A DNA stretch of 64,000 bases, taken from NCBI GenBank assembly GCA_017554615.1, contig JAFZHY010000002.1:1-64000 (forward strand), given 5' to 3'. This DNA is from Clostridia bacterium. Lineage in GTDB: Bacteria; Bacillota; Clostridia; UMGS1840; HGM11507. This document shows, piece by piece, positions 6,578-16,885 of the stretch. Both the position numbers and the translations under genes were made by a program. The notes beneath the pieces are model-generated. The model saw only the letters and a program-made list of their open reading frames with translations, did not search any database and was not told where the DNA came from. The stretch's first letter is position 1. The number at the start of each line of letters is the position of its first letter.

Positions 6578-7297
6578 ATGATTAGTTATTATAATACAAT
6601 TAATGATATCAATACTGATACTGTAATAATACCTGTTGGAAGCATTGAGCAACACGGTTCACATCTTCCTACCGGTACAGATTATTTTATTATTAAAAAA
6701 CTTTCCGAAGAAGTGGCAAAGAAAATTGATGCATATCTTCTTCCACCACTTCCTATAAGCACTTGCTACGAACATTTAGGCACAAAAGGATGCGCACGTA
6801 TGCGTCCGTCCACTTTTCAGGCTATGCTTACAGACATTATTCTTGATTTAAAAGACCAGGGCTTTAAAAAAGTTATAGTTATGATAGGCCACGGAGGTAT
6901 ATTTATTGCAGGACCTACAATAAGAGAAATAAATGCACTTTATGATGATATTGAGGTAATTAAAGTTGAAGCACTTGTAAACGAAAAAATCAGGGCTGTG
7001 TTTGACGGTTCCCCACTAAACGAGATACACGGTGGAGAATCTGAGACATCTTTAATGCTTGCGATTGAAGAAGAAACAGTTAAAAAAGACGAAATGGTAA
7101 AGAATGATTTTATACCAGACTGCCCAAGAGAATATCTTAACTATGCTCCTTTGACAAAACTTTCTCCAACAGGCATCTGGGGGCTTCCTTCCCACTCTAC
7201 AAAAGAAAAGGGCGAAAAACTAATTGAATTAAAAGTAGAAGAAGCATTAAGAATTATAGAAGATGCATTTAAATATACTTCATCCGATAAATGGTAA
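6578..7297 (+). CDS. Creatininase-family amidohydrolase
   Basis: 239 residues. Family metal ligands are visible: GSIEQHGSHLP (Glu24, His26), TGTD (Asp35), GHGG (104-107) and HGGESETS (His151, Glu154). The family covers creatinine amidohydrolase, FAPy deformylase and the mycofactocin peptidase MftE; the substrate here cannot be assigned. The last 157 bases overlap the oppositely read VanZ-like gene, so the two transcripts are antisense at their 3' ends. It is probably cytoplasmic. Confidence 0.85.
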   Translation: MISYYNTINDINTDTVIIPVGSIEQHGSHLPTGTDYFIIKKLSEEVAKKIDAYLLPPLPISTCYEHLGTKGCARMRPSTFQAMLTDIILDLKDQGFKKVIVMIGHGGIFIAGPTIREINALYDDIEVIKVEALVNEKIRAVFDGSPLNEIHGGESETSLMLAIEEETVKKDEMVKNDFIPDCPREYLNYAPLTKLSPTGIWGLPSHSTKEKGEKLIELKVEEALRIIEDAFKYTSSDKW

Positions 7298-7767
7298 GAA
7301 ATTAAAAAACATAATATAAAAACTAAAAATACGCCTGTAAGACTTCCCATAAAGTCGATACCAACATCTAAAATTTTACCTGCGCGTCCCGGAATAAAAA
7401 GTTGATGTATTTCATCTGATATTGCATAAATAAGGCAAATAATAAGCGCAGGTATAACTGCATTTTTACTCTCGCAGTAACATTTTAAAAGAAGAAAGAC
7501 AAGTATCCCGAATATCATATATATTCCAAAATGGGCAAGTTTTCTTATTAAGTTATTTAATTTTTCTGCTATATTTATAATCTCTGTTTCTGCTATCTCG
7601 GGGTTATCAGAAAGGTCTATAACATCAATTTTATCAAAGAATATTATAATATTCTTAGTAAACCCAAGACTTGTATCGTTAGATTCTGTTGCCGGTTGAT
7701 TAGAAAAACAAAATATTGATATTGCCCAGGCAATGCACAAAAACCAGAGAATTATCTTTTTTATCAT
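7141..7767 (-). CDS. VanZ-like membrane protein with an antisense-encoded tail
   Basis: 208 residues. About four membrane segments carry the VanZ signature: RKLAHFGIYM, SDEIHQLFIPGR and DVGIDFMGS. The recognisable domain ends near residue 157. The remaining ~50 residues (YLNASSIIL onward) are encoded opposite the end of the creatininase-family gene and look like an accidental extension, since no stop codon intervenes. VanZ proteins give low-level teicoplanin resistance or act as accessory envelope proteins; the role here is unknown. The start overlaps the upstream esterase stop by four bases, so the two are translationally coupled. Confidence 0.8.
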   Translation of the reverse strand: MIKKIILWFLCIAWAISIFCFSNQPATESNDTSLGFTKNIIIFFDKIDVIDLSDNPEIAETEIINIAEKLNNLIRKLAHFGIYMIFGILVFLLLKCYCESKNAVIPALIICLIYAISDEIHQLFIPGRAGKILDVGIDFMGSLTGVFLVFILCFLISYHLSDEVYLNASSIILNASSTFNSISFSPFSFVEWEGSPQMPVGESFVKGA

Positions 7768-8489
7768 ACTAACTCCTTGTATTTTTCGAAATATCTTAAA
7801 CCAAACTCTCTTAATGAGTGTGAATCAAAATGAATTTTATCTTCTTTTAAATTAAGATTTTTTGCAGAAACTACTTTGCAGTTATTTAGTTCTTTTTCAA
7901 TTTCATAAAATGTTTTATTAAGTTCTTTGACTGCTCCCTCGTCTACCCACTCCAAAGATACATCTTCAGAAAGTTCGCCTATTAAAACAGGCAGGTTTTC
8001 GTTTCCTAATTCTTTTCTTAAGGTATTTATCATTAAAATAAAGTCTTTTTTATATTTTTGAGGGTCTAAATTAGTGCAGTCGCTTTCCCCCTGATGCCAT
8101 AAAATTCCACCGATTTGCGATGTTCTTTTTGCAAGGCTGCACATCATAACAGCATGGTCAAAAAGAATTTCACCCGGCATCCACTGTGAGAGTTTTGTAC
8201 CACCATCTGCACATGGAATAAGTCCACATGAATTTTTATACTCTTTGGTAAAACTATCAGCAAAACTTGCTGCAAGACTTATACCACTATGAAATCTTAT
8301 TCCCCATATTGCACGGTCAGGGTTTATCGGCTCACTCATTTTCTGCCATCTTCCCATTCTTAACATAAAGCATTTATCGTTATCTATTATATCAACATCT
8401 AAAAACTCGCCTCGCCCTGCCATATTGGACTGACCAATCATTAAAAAAGAAATTATTTTATCTTGTGAATTTACTCCGTCTTTTAACAC
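7764..8489 (-). CDS. Sialate O-acetylesterase-like SGNH hydrolase (SASA domain, CE6-like)
   Basis: 241 residues without a signal peptide. GQSNMAG (19-25, Ser21 nucleophile), the block WHQGESD (131-137) and a C-terminal IHFDSHSLREFG (His220) are the diagnostic blocks of carbohydrate-esterase family 6 / SASA proteins, which remove acetyl groups from sugars. The absence of a secretion signal suggests action on imported, acetylated sugars. It neighbours the MglBAC sugar importer, read in the same direction but separated by a terminator. It has a clear promoter at 8529-8557 and is followed by the VanZ-like gene. Confidence 0.85.
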   Translation of the reverse strand: MLKDGVNSQDKIISFLMIGQSNMAGRGEFLDVDIIDNDKCFMLRMGRWQKMSEPINPDRAIWGIRFHSGISLAASFADSFTKEYKNSCGLIPCADGGTKLSQWMPGEILFDHAVMMCSLAKRTSQIGGILWHQGESDCTNLDPQKYKKDFILMINTLRKELGNENLPVLIGELSEDVSLEWVDEGAVKELNKTFYEIEKELNNCKVVSAKNLNLKEDKIHFDSHSLREFGLRYFEKYKELV

Positions 8490-8528
8490 ATCATTTACCC
8501 TCTCTTTTTATAATATAATATTATTGAT

Positions 8529-8557
8529 ATTGTATACATTTTATAGGTTCTTGTCAA
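8529..8557 (-). promoter_or_regulatory. Promoter of the esterase-vanZ operon
   Basis: TTGACA, a 17-base spacer and TACAAT on the minus strand, about 40 bases upstream of the start. Confidence 0.8.
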
Positions 8558-8569
8558 TTAAATTAAACT

Positions 8570-8599
8570 AAAAAACCCTGTAAGAGAAGTCTTACAGGG
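8570..8599 (-). terminator. Terminator of the mgl operon
   Basis: CCCTGTAAGA (8576-8585) pairs with TCTTACAGGG (8590-8599) across a 4-base loop; read leftward it ends in TTTTTT. It directly follows mglC. Confidence 0.9.
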
Positions 8600-8604
8600 A
8601 AAGA

Positions 8605-9609
8605 TTATTTTTTTACAAGATATTTTCTTACATCTATTGAAACCGCAAGAATTATGATTATACCTTTTATAATATACTGATAATATGGGCTAATACCCAC
8701 GAAATTAAGGCCATAATTTATAAACTGCAAGATTATTGTACCGATTATTACCCCTGGAATAGTTCCTACTCCGCCTGAAAAGGATACTCCTCCTACCACA
8801 CATGCACTTATTGCATCCAGTTCATAATTTATTCCTGTATTACTGGTGGCAGAACCGACTCTACCCGCTTCTAAAAACCCTGCAATACCGTATAAAACAC
8901 CTGATATTATAAAGACTGCCATTATATTTTTAAATAGGTTTACGCCTGATACTGCTGCGGCTTCAGGGTTACCACCTATTGCAAACATATTTTTACCTAG
9001 AGTTGTTTTATTCCATATAAACCACATTATAACAGCGATAATGGCAAGATAGAATATAAGATACGGAAGTTCAAGATTACCTATTTTAAGATAGCCTGTT
9101 ACAAATTCTACATATCTTTCGTCAAAATTTGCTATTGGCTGTGCACCAAGGGGCGGACGGTCTATATATATGGCAGAAAGACCATATGCTATAAGTTGTG
9201 TACCCAAAGTTACAATAAATGCGTGAAGATGAAGTTTACTCACTCCAAAACCGTTTACTGCGCCAAATATTGCACCTACTCCTACTGCAATAATCAAAGG
9301 CAGGATAAGAGGAAGCGCCGGAAGATTAGGATACATTCTTGAAGCATAATTTACAGATTGGAGCAAAGATGCAGAAATTATTGCAGTAAGCCCTAAAATT
9401 CTACCTGCAGAAAGGTCTGTACCCTGCAGGACAATAAGACCTGCTACACCTAATGCGAGTATCCCCCTTGTTGACGCCTGACTTAAGATATTGGTTATAT
9501 TTTTAAAGGAAATGAATGACGGGTCATGTATTATAACTGCTATTATCATTATTCCAAGAACTATATATAACGAATAATCAAGAAGAAGGTCTGTAATTTT
9601 TCGTTTCAT
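8605..9609 (-). CDS. mglC: Galactose/methyl-galactoside ABC transporter permease MglC
   Basis: 334 residues, strongly hydrophobic with roughly eight to ten membrane spans. Family stretches include GLIVLQGTDLSAGR, the IGGNPEAAAVSGV loop that contacts the ATPase, and CVVGGVSFSGGVGTI. It is the sugar-conducting pore of a CUT2-type importer. It is the last gene of mglB-mglA-mglC, 12 bases after mglA, and a strong terminator follows. Confidence 0.92.
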   Translation of the reverse strand: MKRKITDLLLDYSLYIVLGIMIIAVIIHDPSFISFKNITNILSQASTRGILALGVAGLIVLQGTDLSAGRILGLTAIISASLLQSVNYASRMYPNLPALPLILPLIIAVGVGAIFGAVNGFGVSKLHLHAFIVTLGTQLIAYGLSAIYIDRPPLGAQPIANFDERYVEFVTGYLKIGNLELPYLIFYLAIIAVIMWFIWNKTTLGKNMFAIGGNPEAAAVSGVNLFKNIMAVFIISGVLYGIAGFLEAGRVGSATSNTGINYELDAISACVVGGVSFSGGVGTIPGVIIGTIILQFINYGLNFVGISPYYQYIIKGIIIILAVSIDVRKYLVKK

Positions 9610-9621
9610 TCATATCACCTC

Positions 9622-11136
9622 CTATATATATTTTGAAGCAAGTTTTAATATTTCTTCCTGCGTAATATTTTCATCATTATCAAGTATTCCTGCTACTCTT
9701 CCCTCTGACATTACCATTATTCTGTCGCATATGCCTAAAAGTTCAGTCATTTCGGAAGACACCATTATTACTCCTTTGCCTTTTTTTGCAAGGTCTAAAA
9801 TAAGTTGGTATATTTCATATTTTGCACCTACATCTATTCCCCTTGTCGGCTCGTCAAGCATCAGTATTTCAGGCTCGGTCAGAAGCCATCTTCCCAAAAT
9901 TACCTTTTGCTGATTACCACCTGAGAGCGTTTTTATATGAGTTTTCTGACCCGGGGTTTTTACCTTCATACTTTCTATTACCCATTTGGTATCATCATTC
10001 ATTTTTGAGTCGTTTAGGACTCCTATTTTTGAATATCTTTTAAGGTTGGAAATTACTGAATTAAACCTTATACTAAGACCACCAAAAATTCCTGTACTTC
10101 TTCTTTCTTCGGTTAAAAGGGCAAATCCGTTTTTTATGGAATGGCGAGGCGTTTTATTATAAATTTCTTTATTATGAAGAAAAATCTTTCCTTCTTTTTT
10201 TCGCTTTATTCCAAACAGAGTTTCTAATAGTTCTGTTCTTCCTGAACCTACAAGCCCTGCAACACCAAGAATTTCTCCTTTTTTTAATTTAAAATTTACA
10301 TTAGTTATTCCCGGAAAATAGTAAGATGTTAAATCTTCTACGCTAAGCACAACTTCTTGGGGGTTATTACTCTTAGGCGGGAAACGATGTGTCATATCCC
10401 TTCCCACCATAAGTTTAATAATTTTATCTATATCAAGATTCTCTGCGCGTTCGGTGGTTATCCACTTTCCGTCTCTCATTATGGTTACATCGTCTGAAAT
10501 TTTAAGAATTTCTTCCATTTTATGCGATATATAAATTATTCCGCAACCTTTTTTCTTTAACTTATCTATTATTTCAAAAAGCCTTTTAACTTCCTCTTCG
10601 GTTAAGGATGACGTCGGCTCGTCAAGAACAAATATTTTTGCATTGTACGAATAGGCTTTTGCTATTTCTATCATTTGTCTTTGGGATACAGAAAGTTTAT
10701 AGATTTTTTCGTCAGGGTTTATATCCATATCAAGTTCGCTAAAAATTTTTTTAGTGTCTTCATACATTTTATTTCGGTTGATTATTCCTGACACGGTTGG
10801 AAATCTTCCTAACCACATATTATCCATTACAGTTTGCTTTAAAACCTGATTAAGTTCCTGATGAACCATTGCAACCCCGTTTTCAAGGGCTTGTTTTGAA
10901 TTTTTAAAATTTACTTTTTCTCCATCAATATATATTTCCCCCTCGTCTTCTCTGTATACACCGAAAAGACATTTCATAAGGGTAGACTTCCCTGCTCCGT
11001 TTTCGCCCATAAGTGAGTGGACTGTACCGTGCCTTACATTAAGTTTTGCCCTATCGAGTGCCAAAACTCCCGGAAATCTTTTTGTTATATCTACCATCTG
11101 AAGAACAAATTCGCTTTTACTCAAATTATTCACCAA
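9622..11136 (-). CDS. mglA: Galactose/methyl-galactoside ABC transporter ATP-binding protein MglA
   Basis: 504 residues with two fused nucleotide-binding domains, as usual for CUT2 sugar importers. Domain 1 has Walker A GENGAGKS (44-51), VSQRQ and VLDEPTS. Domain 2 has the degenerate P-loop [10 protein letters not shown], the signature LSGGNQQK and [11 protein letters not shown]. The degenerate second P-loop is normal for the family. Its start overlaps the end of mglB by 11 bases, indicating coupled translation. Confidence 0.93.
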   Translation of the reverse strand: MVNNLSKSEFVLQMVDITKRFPGVLALDRAKLNVRHGTVHSLMGENGAGKSTLMKCLFGVYREDEGEIYIDGEKVNFKNSKQALENGVAMVHQELNQVLKQTVMDNMWLGRFPTVSGIINRNKMYEDTKKIFSELDMDINPDEKIYKLSVSQRQMIEIAKAYSYNAKIFVLDEPTSSLTEEEVKRLFEIIDKLKKKGCGIIYISHKMEEILKISDDVTIMRDGKWITTERAENLDIDKIIKLMVGRDMTHRFPPKSNNPQEVVLSVEDLTSYYFPGITNVNFKLKKGEILGVAGLVGSGRTELLETLFGIKRKKEGKIFLHNKEIYNKTPRHSIKNGFALLTEERRSTGIFGGLSIRFNSVISNLKRYSKIGVLNDSKMNDDTKWVIESMKVKTPGQKTHIKTLSGGNQQKVILGRWLLTEPEILMLDEPTRGIDVGAKYEIYQLILDLAKKGKGVIMVSSEMTELLGICDRIMVMSEGRVAGILDNDENITQEEILKLASKYI

Positions 11137-12127
11137 CTCCGGTATATGATTTATATGGAATTCTTACAGAAACTCCTGTTTCGTCAAACTGATAATCTGT
11201 TCCCTCTGTTATTGGTTTTGAATCTTTCATATTTATTGCGCTTCTGAATAAAATTTTACCCATTGCATCTCCGTCCTGAACTACTGTTCCTGACATATAT
11301 CCTTTGGATATTAGTTCTTTGGCTGCGTCTGTTGCATCAACACCTACAACAGGAATAAATCTGTTTGGATCTCCTTTATTATAGTTTGCAGCCTGAAGCG
11401 CTGATATTGCACCCTGAGCCATTCCGTCGTTATTGGCTATTACAAACTCTATTTTATCGCCGAATTTTGTTATCCATGCTTCCATTGCTCTGTTGGCAAG
11501 TTCGGTATCCCAGTTTGCTACCTGAAGACCTAACTCTTCCGTTTTAACACCTAATTCCTGCGCTCTTTTAACTGACCATTCTGTTCTTGCTACTGCTTCA
11601 GGATTATCAGGCTCACCTTTAAACATTACATATTGCATTATACCGTCATTATTTTTATCATATTTTTTATCTTTCCAGATATCTGCTACAATTTCGCCCT
11701 GAATAACACCTGCATCTTTTGCATTTGTGCCTATAAATCTTGCTTTATCGTATGATTTTAATACATCAAGACTTGGCTCGCGGTTAAAGAAAATTATCGG
11801 TATATCGGCATTTTTGGCTTTATTTACTACTGTTTGTGCTGCACCAACATCAACGATATTTACTAATAGAACATCAACGCCTTTTTGAATTAACAAATCT
11901 ATCTGGTCATTCTGAGTTCCCTGGTCGCCTTTACCGTCATTTAGTAGAAGTTCTGCTCTACCATCTGCGGCATTTATAAGAGAATTTTTAACTGTGGAAA
12001 TATAGGTATCGTCATATTTATAAATTGCTACCCCTATTTTAGGAAGGTCATCCTCTCCAGCACCACAACCAAAAAGTGTTACAGTCAATATAGTTATTAT
12101 TAAAACTGATAAAATTTTCTTTTTCAT
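11126..12127 (-). CDS. mglB: Galactose/glucose-binding lipoprotein MglB
   Basis: 333 residues. The signal peptide ends in lipobox L-F-G-C (Cys21), so it is membrane-anchored. The rest is a periplasmic-binding-protein type 1 fold resembling galactose-binding proteins: [48 protein letters not shown] and GVDATDAA. It delivers galactose or glucose to MglAC. It is first in its operon, with an AAAGGAAC ribosome site; I could not find a convincing promoter or operator in the 60 bases upstream. Confidence 0.92.
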   Translation of the reverse strand: MKKKILSVLIITILTVTLFGCGAGEDDLPKIGVAIYKYDDTYISTVKNSLINAADGRAELLLNDGKGDQGTQNDQIDLLIQKGVDVLLVNIVDVGAAQTVVNKAKNADIPIIFFNREPSLDVLKSYDKARFIGTNAKDAGVIQGEIVADIWKDKKYDKNNDGIMQYVMFKGEPDNPEAVARTEWSVKRAQELGVKTEELGLQVANWDTELANRAMEAWITKFGDKIEFVIANNDGMAQGAISALQAANYNKGDPNRFIPVVGVDATDAAKELISKGYMSGTVVQDGDAMGKILFRSAINMKDSKPITEGTDYQFDETGVSVRIPYKSYTGVGE

Positions 12128-12190
12128 TTTTTTGTTCCTTTCTTTATTAAACTTTTAGTTCTATTTTAATTCTTTACAGAAAATAAAAAA

Positions 12191-12220
12191 AAATACAACT
12201 AAAAAAATTTAGTTGTATTT
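12191..12220. terminator. Terminator behind the leuS-ruvX-DUF1292 operon
   Basis: AAATACAACTAAA pairs perfectly with TTTAGTTGTATTT over 13 bp with a 4-base loop and flanking A and T runs on both sides, so it could work in both directions. It lies between the DUF1292 stop and mglB. Confidence 0.85.
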
Positions 12221-12238
12221 TTTGTTTTCTAAAAATTA

Positions 12239-12523
12239 TTAATCGTTATCAAATTCTTCTTCGCGTCTTAGAAGTTCGTTAAATGCTTCCTCTTCTTCCT
12301 CTTCGGTTTCGATAAATGAGAAGATTTCTTCGCCATCAACTTCGGTAACCTTAAGCATTGTAACATCAAGCGGAATATTCTCGTCATATTCATCCTGAAG
12401 AGGTGTAACTGCTGCATAAACGCTTTCGTTATATTCAAACACATCAACTATTTCAAAGTCCTGTGCGTTTTCGTTTTCGTCATACAGGGTAACAACATCT
12501 CTTTCTTCATTGTACTGAGTCAT
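12239..12523 (-). CDS. DUF1292 domain protein (YrzB-like)
   Basis: 94 residues, very acidic, ending in a run of glutamates and aspartates. The VTLYDENENAQDFEIVDVF and VYAAVTPL segments are those of DUF1292, whose members lie next to yqgF/ruvX in many Bacillota. The function is unknown; it is cytoplasmic. It is the last gene of the operon, 12 bases after ruvX, with an AGGAGG site. Confidence 0.9.
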   Translation of the reverse strand: MTQYNEERDVVTLYDENENAQDFEIVDVFEYNESVYAAVTPLQDEYDENIPLDVTMLKVTEVDGEEIFSFIETEEEEEEAFNELLRREEEFDND

Positions 12524-12535
12524 TTTAAATACCTC

Positions 12536-12943
12536 CTATAAACTATCTAAATAACATTGCAGTATAAACACAGCACTTACTGTATCAACCACTTTTTTTC
12601 TTTTTTTGCCTCTTACATTGGCTTCGGATAAAACTCTGTGAGCACTCACTGTTGTAAGCCTTTCGTCCCACATAACAGTTTTAATTCCAAATCGTTCTTT
12701 TAATTTTTCGGCAAAGTCTTTTGCCATTTCTCCTCTTTCGCCTATGGTGCCATTCATATTTTTAGGAAGACCTATAACCACTGTTTCAACATTATTTTCT
12801 TTAATTACAGGCTCTAACTGATTTAAAAGGTCTTCTTTATCTTTATTATAAATTGTTCCATAAGACTGAGCTAAAAATTTAAGTTCATCTGACAGGGCAA
12901 CGCCTGTTCTTGCGTCGCCCAAGTCAAGCCCCATAACTTTCAT
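12536..12943 (-). CDS. ruvX: YqgF/RuvX family Holliday-junction resolvase-like nuclease
   Basis: 135 residues, typical length. MGLDLGDARTGVALSD opens the RNase H fold with its first catalytic Asp; VVIGLPKNMNG, WDERLTT and a late conserved Asp (VVDTVSAVFILQ) follow. Family members process 16S rRNA 5' ends (E. coli YqgF) or resolve Holliday junctions. It lies between leuS (8-base gap) and DUF1292. Confidence 0.92.
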   Translation of the reverse strand: MKVMGLDLGDARTGVALSDELKFLAQSYGTIYNKDKEDLLNQLEPVIKENNVETVVIGLPKNMNGTIGERGEMAKDFAEKLKERFGIKTVMWDERLTTVSAHRVLSEANVRGKKRKKVVDTVSAVFILQCYLDSL

Positions 12944-12951
12944 AAAAACTC

Positions 12952-15360
12952 CTATTTAACAACAATATTAACAAGTTTGCCAGGAACTGAAATAACCTTA
13001 ACAATAGTTTTGCCTTCAATATTAGTTTTAATATTATCAAGTTCTTTTGCTCTTACTTCATACTCTTCTTTCGGCAAATCGGCAGGGATGATAAGTTTAT
13101 CTCTTGTTTTACCGTTTATCTGCACAACTATTTCTATTTCGTTATCTACTGTTTTTTCTTCGTCATAAACAGGCCATTTTGCCTCATTTAACATTCCGTC
13201 AAACCCGTTTAACTCCCACATTTCTTCTGTAACATGAGGTGCAAAAGGATTTATTAAAATAAGAAGTGATTTAAGTTCTTTCTTATTTATTTTGCCAACC
13301 TTGTAAACATCGTTTAAGAATGACATTATTGCTGCGATAGCAGTATTGAACTTAAGGTTTTCAATATCCATTGATACTTTTTTAATTGTTTTATGCATTG
13401 ATTTTTCAAGTTTTTCAGAGTACTCGTCTCCGTCAACCACTGCATTATTTAAGTTCCATACTCTTTCGATAAATCTGGAGCAACCTTTAATACCTGTTGC
13501 AGACCATGGTGCTGATTTTTCAAAATCGCCTATAAACATTTCGTATAAACGCATTGTATCTGCACCAAATTCTGATACGATATCGTCAGGGTTTACAACA
13601 TTACCTCTTGACTTACTCATCTTTTCTCCGTTTTCGCCAAGAATCATACCGTGAGAAGTTCTTTTTGCATATGGCTCTTTTGTAGGAACTACTCCTATAT
13701 CATATAAGAACTTATGCCAGAATCTTGAGTAAAGAAGATGCAAGGTTGTATGCTCCATACCTCCGTTATACCAGTCAACAGGTGTCCAGTATTCCAATGC
13801 TTCTTTTGATGCTAATTCATCTTTATTATCAGGGTCAATATATCTTAAAAAATACCATGATGAACCTGCCCATTGAGGCATAGTATCAGTTTCTCTTTTG
13901 GCATCCTTACCACATACAGGACAAGTTGTATTAACAAAACTTTCCATTTTAGAAAGTGGAGAATCTCCTGTATCAGTAGGCTCATATGAATCTACTTCAG
14001 GAAGCATAAGAGGAAGTTCTGATTCAGGAACAGGAACATATCCGCAATGCTCACAATGAATTATCGGAATAGGCTCTCCCCAATATCTTTGACGGGAGAA
14101 TACCCAGTCTCTTAATTTATAGTTTACTTTCTTTGTTCCTATGCCTTCTTTTTCAAGGAATTCTATAATTTTTTCTTTTGCTTCGCTAACTTCAAGACCG
14201 TTTAAGAAATCACTGTTACAAAGTTCTCCTGAAGATGTTTCACAATATGCTTCTTTTAAAACATCTTCGCCGCCTTTTACAACTTCTATAATCGGCAAGT
14301 CAAATTTCTTTGCAAATTCCCAGTCTCTTGTATCGTGAGCAGGAACTGCCATAATAGCACCTGTTCCATATGTCATAAGAACATAATCGGATACATAGAT
14401 TGGAATTTCTTTTTTATTAACAGGGTTAATTGCTTTTATACCTTCAATTTTAACACCTGTTTTTTCTTTAACAAGTTCAGTTCTTTCAAAGTCTGATTTT
14501 TTATTTGCTTCTTCTTTATATACTACTATATCATCATAGTTTGAAATTACATCTTTATATTCTTCAATAAACGGATGTTCAGGGGATACTACCATATATG
14601 TAGCACCAAATAAGGTATCAGGACGGGTAGTATAAACTCTTAGTTTATTCCCCACAGTAGTTTCAAAATCAACTTCTGCACCTGTTGATTTTCCTATCCA
14701 GTTTATCTGCTGGGTTTTAACCCTGTCAACATAGTCAACTTCGTCTAAGTCCTGAATAAGTCTTTCTGCATATTCAGTAATCTTTAACATCCACTGGCTT
14801 TTAACTTTTCTTACAACTTCGCTCTGGCATCTTTCACAAACACCGTTAACCACTTCTTCATTTGCAAGAACAACTTTACATGAAGTACACCAGTTAACTG
14901 CCATTTCCTTTTTATATGCAAGGCCTTTTTCAAAAAGTTTTAAGAAAATCCACTGAGTCCATTTATAATATTCAGGGTCAGTTGTGTTTATTTCCTTTGA
15001 CCAGTCAAAAGAAAAACCTAAAGATTTAAGTTGTTCTTTAAATCTTTCAACATTATTCTTAGTAACTATTTTAGGATGAATTTTATTCTTTATTGCAAAG
15101 TTTTCAGTAGGAAGACCGAATGCATCCCATCCCATAGGATATAAAACATTATATCCTTCAAGTCTTTTCTTTCTTGAAACTATATCAAGAGCAGTATATG
15201 ACCTTGGATGACCAACATGAAGCCCCTGACCTGACGGATAAGGGAACTCTACCAATGCATAGAATTTTTCTTTTGTATAATCTGTGCTGGTTTTAAAAGT
15301 TTGTTTTTCATCCCATATTTTTTGCCATTTCTTTTCTATATCTTTAAAATTATATTCCAT
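12952..15360 (-). CDS. leuS: Leucyl-tRNA synthetase
   Basis: 802 residues, full length for a bacterial LeuRS. The HIGH-type motif sits in [13 protein letters not shown], and the KMSKS motif in [10 protein letters not shown]. The CP1 editing domain has [12 protein letters not shown] and the [12 protein letters not shown](T)RD active-site region. It charges tRNA-Leu with leucine. It lies inside an operon, 15 bases after rsfS, and no T-box leader precedes it, so amino-acid-specific attenuation is not evident. Confidence 0.97.
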   Translation of the reverse strand: MEYNFKDIEKKWQKIWDEKQTFKTSTDYTKEKFYALVEFPYPSGQGLHVGHPRSYTALDIVSRKKRLEGYNVLYPMGWDAFGLPTENFAIKNKIHPKIVTKNNVERFKEQLKSLGFSFDWSKEINTTDPEYYKWTQWIFLKLFEKGLAYKKEMAVNWCTSCKVVLANEEVVNGVCERCQSEVVRKVKSQWMLKITEYAERLIQDLDEVDYVDRVKTQQINWIGKSTGAEVDFETTVGNKLRVYTTRPDTLFGATYMVVSPEHPFIEEYKDVISNYDDIVVYKEEANKKSDFERTELVKEKTGVKIEGIKAINPVNKKEIPIYVSDYVLMTYGTGAIMAVPAHDTRDWEFAKKFDLPIIEVVKGGEDVLKEAYCETSSGELCNSDFLNGLEVSEAKEKIIEFLEKEGIGTKKVNYKLRDWVFSRQRYWGEPIPIIHCEHCGYVPVPESELPLMLPEVDSYEPTDTGDSPLSKMESFVNTTCPVCGKDAKRETDTMPQWAGSSWYFLRYIDPDNKDELASKEALEYWTPVDWYNGGMEHTTLHLLYSRFWHKFLYDIGVVPTKEPYAKRTSHGMILGENGEKMSKSRGNVVNPDDIVSEFGADTMRLYEMFIGDFEKSAPWSATGIKGCSRFIERVWNLNNAVVDGDEYSEKLEKSMHKTIKKVSMDIENLKFNTAIAAIMSFLNDVYKVGKINKKELKSLLILINPFAPHVTEEMWELNGFDGMLNEAKWPVYDEEKTVDNEIEIVVQINGKTRDKLIIPADLPKEEYEVRAKELDNIKTNIEGKTIVKVISVPGKLVNIVVK

Positions 15361-15375
15361 TTTGCCTTAATTCTC

Positions 15376-15732
15376 CTATTCTGTAATAATATCGCTTATA
15401 TCTATTCTTTCTGCATCCTGCCATAATCTCTCAAGAGAATAAAATGCTCTTGATTCTTTATTGAATATATGGCATACAACATCATTATAGTCAAGAAGCA
15501 CCCATCCTGCTGTCTGATATCCTTCAATATGAGTAGGGACAATTCCCTCCTCTTTTAATTTGAATTCTATTTCGTCTGCAACTGCTTTAACCTGAAGCTC
15601 AGAATTAGCTGTACATATTACGAAATAATCAGTTATTGATGATACACCTTCTATCTTTATAAGGTCGATATCGTGGGCTTTTTTAAGGTCTGCAAGTTCA
15701 ACAATTTTCTTTGCTTTTTTTAATGCATCCAT
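15376..15732 (-). CDS. rsfS: Ribosomal silencing factor RsfS
   Basis: 118 residues. The conserved core DYFVICTANSELQVKAVADEI, GYQTAGWVLLDYNDVVCHIF and YSLERLW identify RsfS (YbeB/Iojap), which binds uL14 and blocks subunit joining in starved cells. It starts one base after nadD-yqeK ends; the nadD-yqeK-rsfS order is usual in Bacillota. Confidence 0.95.
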   Translation of the reverse strand: MDALKKAKKIVELADLKKAHDIDLIKIEGVSSITDYFVICTANSELQVKAVADEIEFKLKEEGIVPTHIEGYQTAGWVLLDYNDVVCHIFNKESRAFYSLERLWQDAERIDISDIITE

Positions 15733-16872
15733 TTATAAATTCTCCTTAATATAATCTCTTAATTCTAATACATTAGTCTGTACTTTATCTTCGCCAAGAT
15801 AAGAAACAGTATTTTCAATAGACATAAGTATTGCCTTATCTATATTATTATAAGCCATTTCTCTTAAAATTTCAACACCTTTATACAATCTGTCCGAACT
15901 TATTAAATCGGCTATATATATAATCTTACTAAGAAGTGTCATATTTTTGTTTCCCAAGGTGTGAAAACGAATTGCATCAAGTATTTCTCTATCCGATACA
16001 TTAAATTCCCTTTTAGCAATTATACTGCCTGTAAGAGCGTGAAGTACCTTTGGATAGGACAGTTCATTTTCCATAAGAGGATAGGTGTTAAATTTATTTA
16101 TTAAATCTAACTGCTCATCTAAATCTATTTTTTTTGCGCAGTCGTGAAGAAGACCTGCATAATATGCCTTTTCGCAGTCTTCGTTATATACTTTTGCTAA
16201 CTTATACGCCTCAAAAGCCACATTTTTACTGTGGATAAATCTTTTATCGTCAAGTTTTTCTTTTAACTTATTTATTTTATCACAAGGATAAACTGCGTGT
16301 TCTGCAATATATGAAAACACACCTGATGGAAGTTTATCTTCTACCTTGATAAAATTTTCAAACGCTTCTCTTATACATGATGAAGAAATATCGATCCCGT
16401 AAAAATCTATTACGGATATATTTGCATTATAAGTTTCTTCTAAATTTTTTATAATATTTTTATCAAGTTCATATTCAGGGCGTTTAACAAACACAAAATT
16501 TGCATATTTAAATAACTCTTCGGGGTTTTTCCAGCCTGATATTTTATCAATATTATCCGACCCTGCAATAAAATAAAGTTCGTCAAAAGGATATTTTTTT
16601 CTAAGATATTCCAATGTTAAATAAAGATAGGAAGTGTCATTTTTATCAATTTCAAAAGTATCCACAAAAAACTGAGGGTAATTTAATAAACTTATATTTA
16701 ACATATTAAGTTTATCTTCATTTGAAATTGAACTTGATTTTTTATGCGGAGGAATTCCGTTCGGTATAAAAATAACTTTACCAAGCCCTAAATTTTCACA
16801 GGCTGTTTTTGCTATTTCAATATGGCCTTTATGAATGGGATTAAAGGTGCCTCCCAATATTCCTATTTTCAT
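15733..16872 (-). CDS. nadD: NadD-YqeK fusion: nicotinate-nucleotide adenylyltransferase plus HD hydrolase
   Basis: 379 residues. Residues 1-195 are NadD: GGTFNPIHKGH with the HxGH nucleotidyltransferase motif, IPPHK, and the ISSSCIRE (ISST-type) segment; it makes deamido-NAD. Residues ~197-379 are YqeK: HSKNVA, LLHDCAKK and HALTGSIIA are the HD-domain ligands of diadenosine tetraphosphatase. In most Bacillota these are two adjacent genes; here they are one reading frame with no stop or restart between. The operon places it between the amidase and rsfS. Confidence 0.9.
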   Translation of the reverse strand: MKIGILGGTFNPIHKGHIEIAKTACENLGLGKVIFIPNGIPPHKKSSSISNEDKLNMLNISLLNYPQFFVDTFEIDKNDTSYLYLTLEYLRKKYPFDELYFIAGSDNIDKISGWKNPEELFKYANFVFVKRPEYELDKNIIKNLEETYNANISVIDFYGIDISSSCIREAFENFIKVEDKLPSGVFSYIAEHAVYPCDKINKLKEKLDDKRFIHSKNVAFEAYKLAKVYNEDCEKAYYAGLLHDCAKKIDLDEQLDLINKFNTYPLMENELSYPKVLHALTGSIIAKREFNVSDREILDAIRFHTLGNKNMTLLSKIIYIADLISSDRLYKGVEILREMAYNNIDKAILMSIENTVSYLGEDKVQTNVLELRDYIKENL

Positions 16873-16885
16873 AATTAAACTTCCT

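Noticed and set aside
10200-10300. Degenerate second P-loop in MglA as a sign of inactivation
   Set aside because: This is normal for CUT2-type sugar importer ATPases.
15361-15375. T-box leader for leuS
   Set aside because: Only 15 bases separate rsfS and leuS; there is no room and no T-box sequence.
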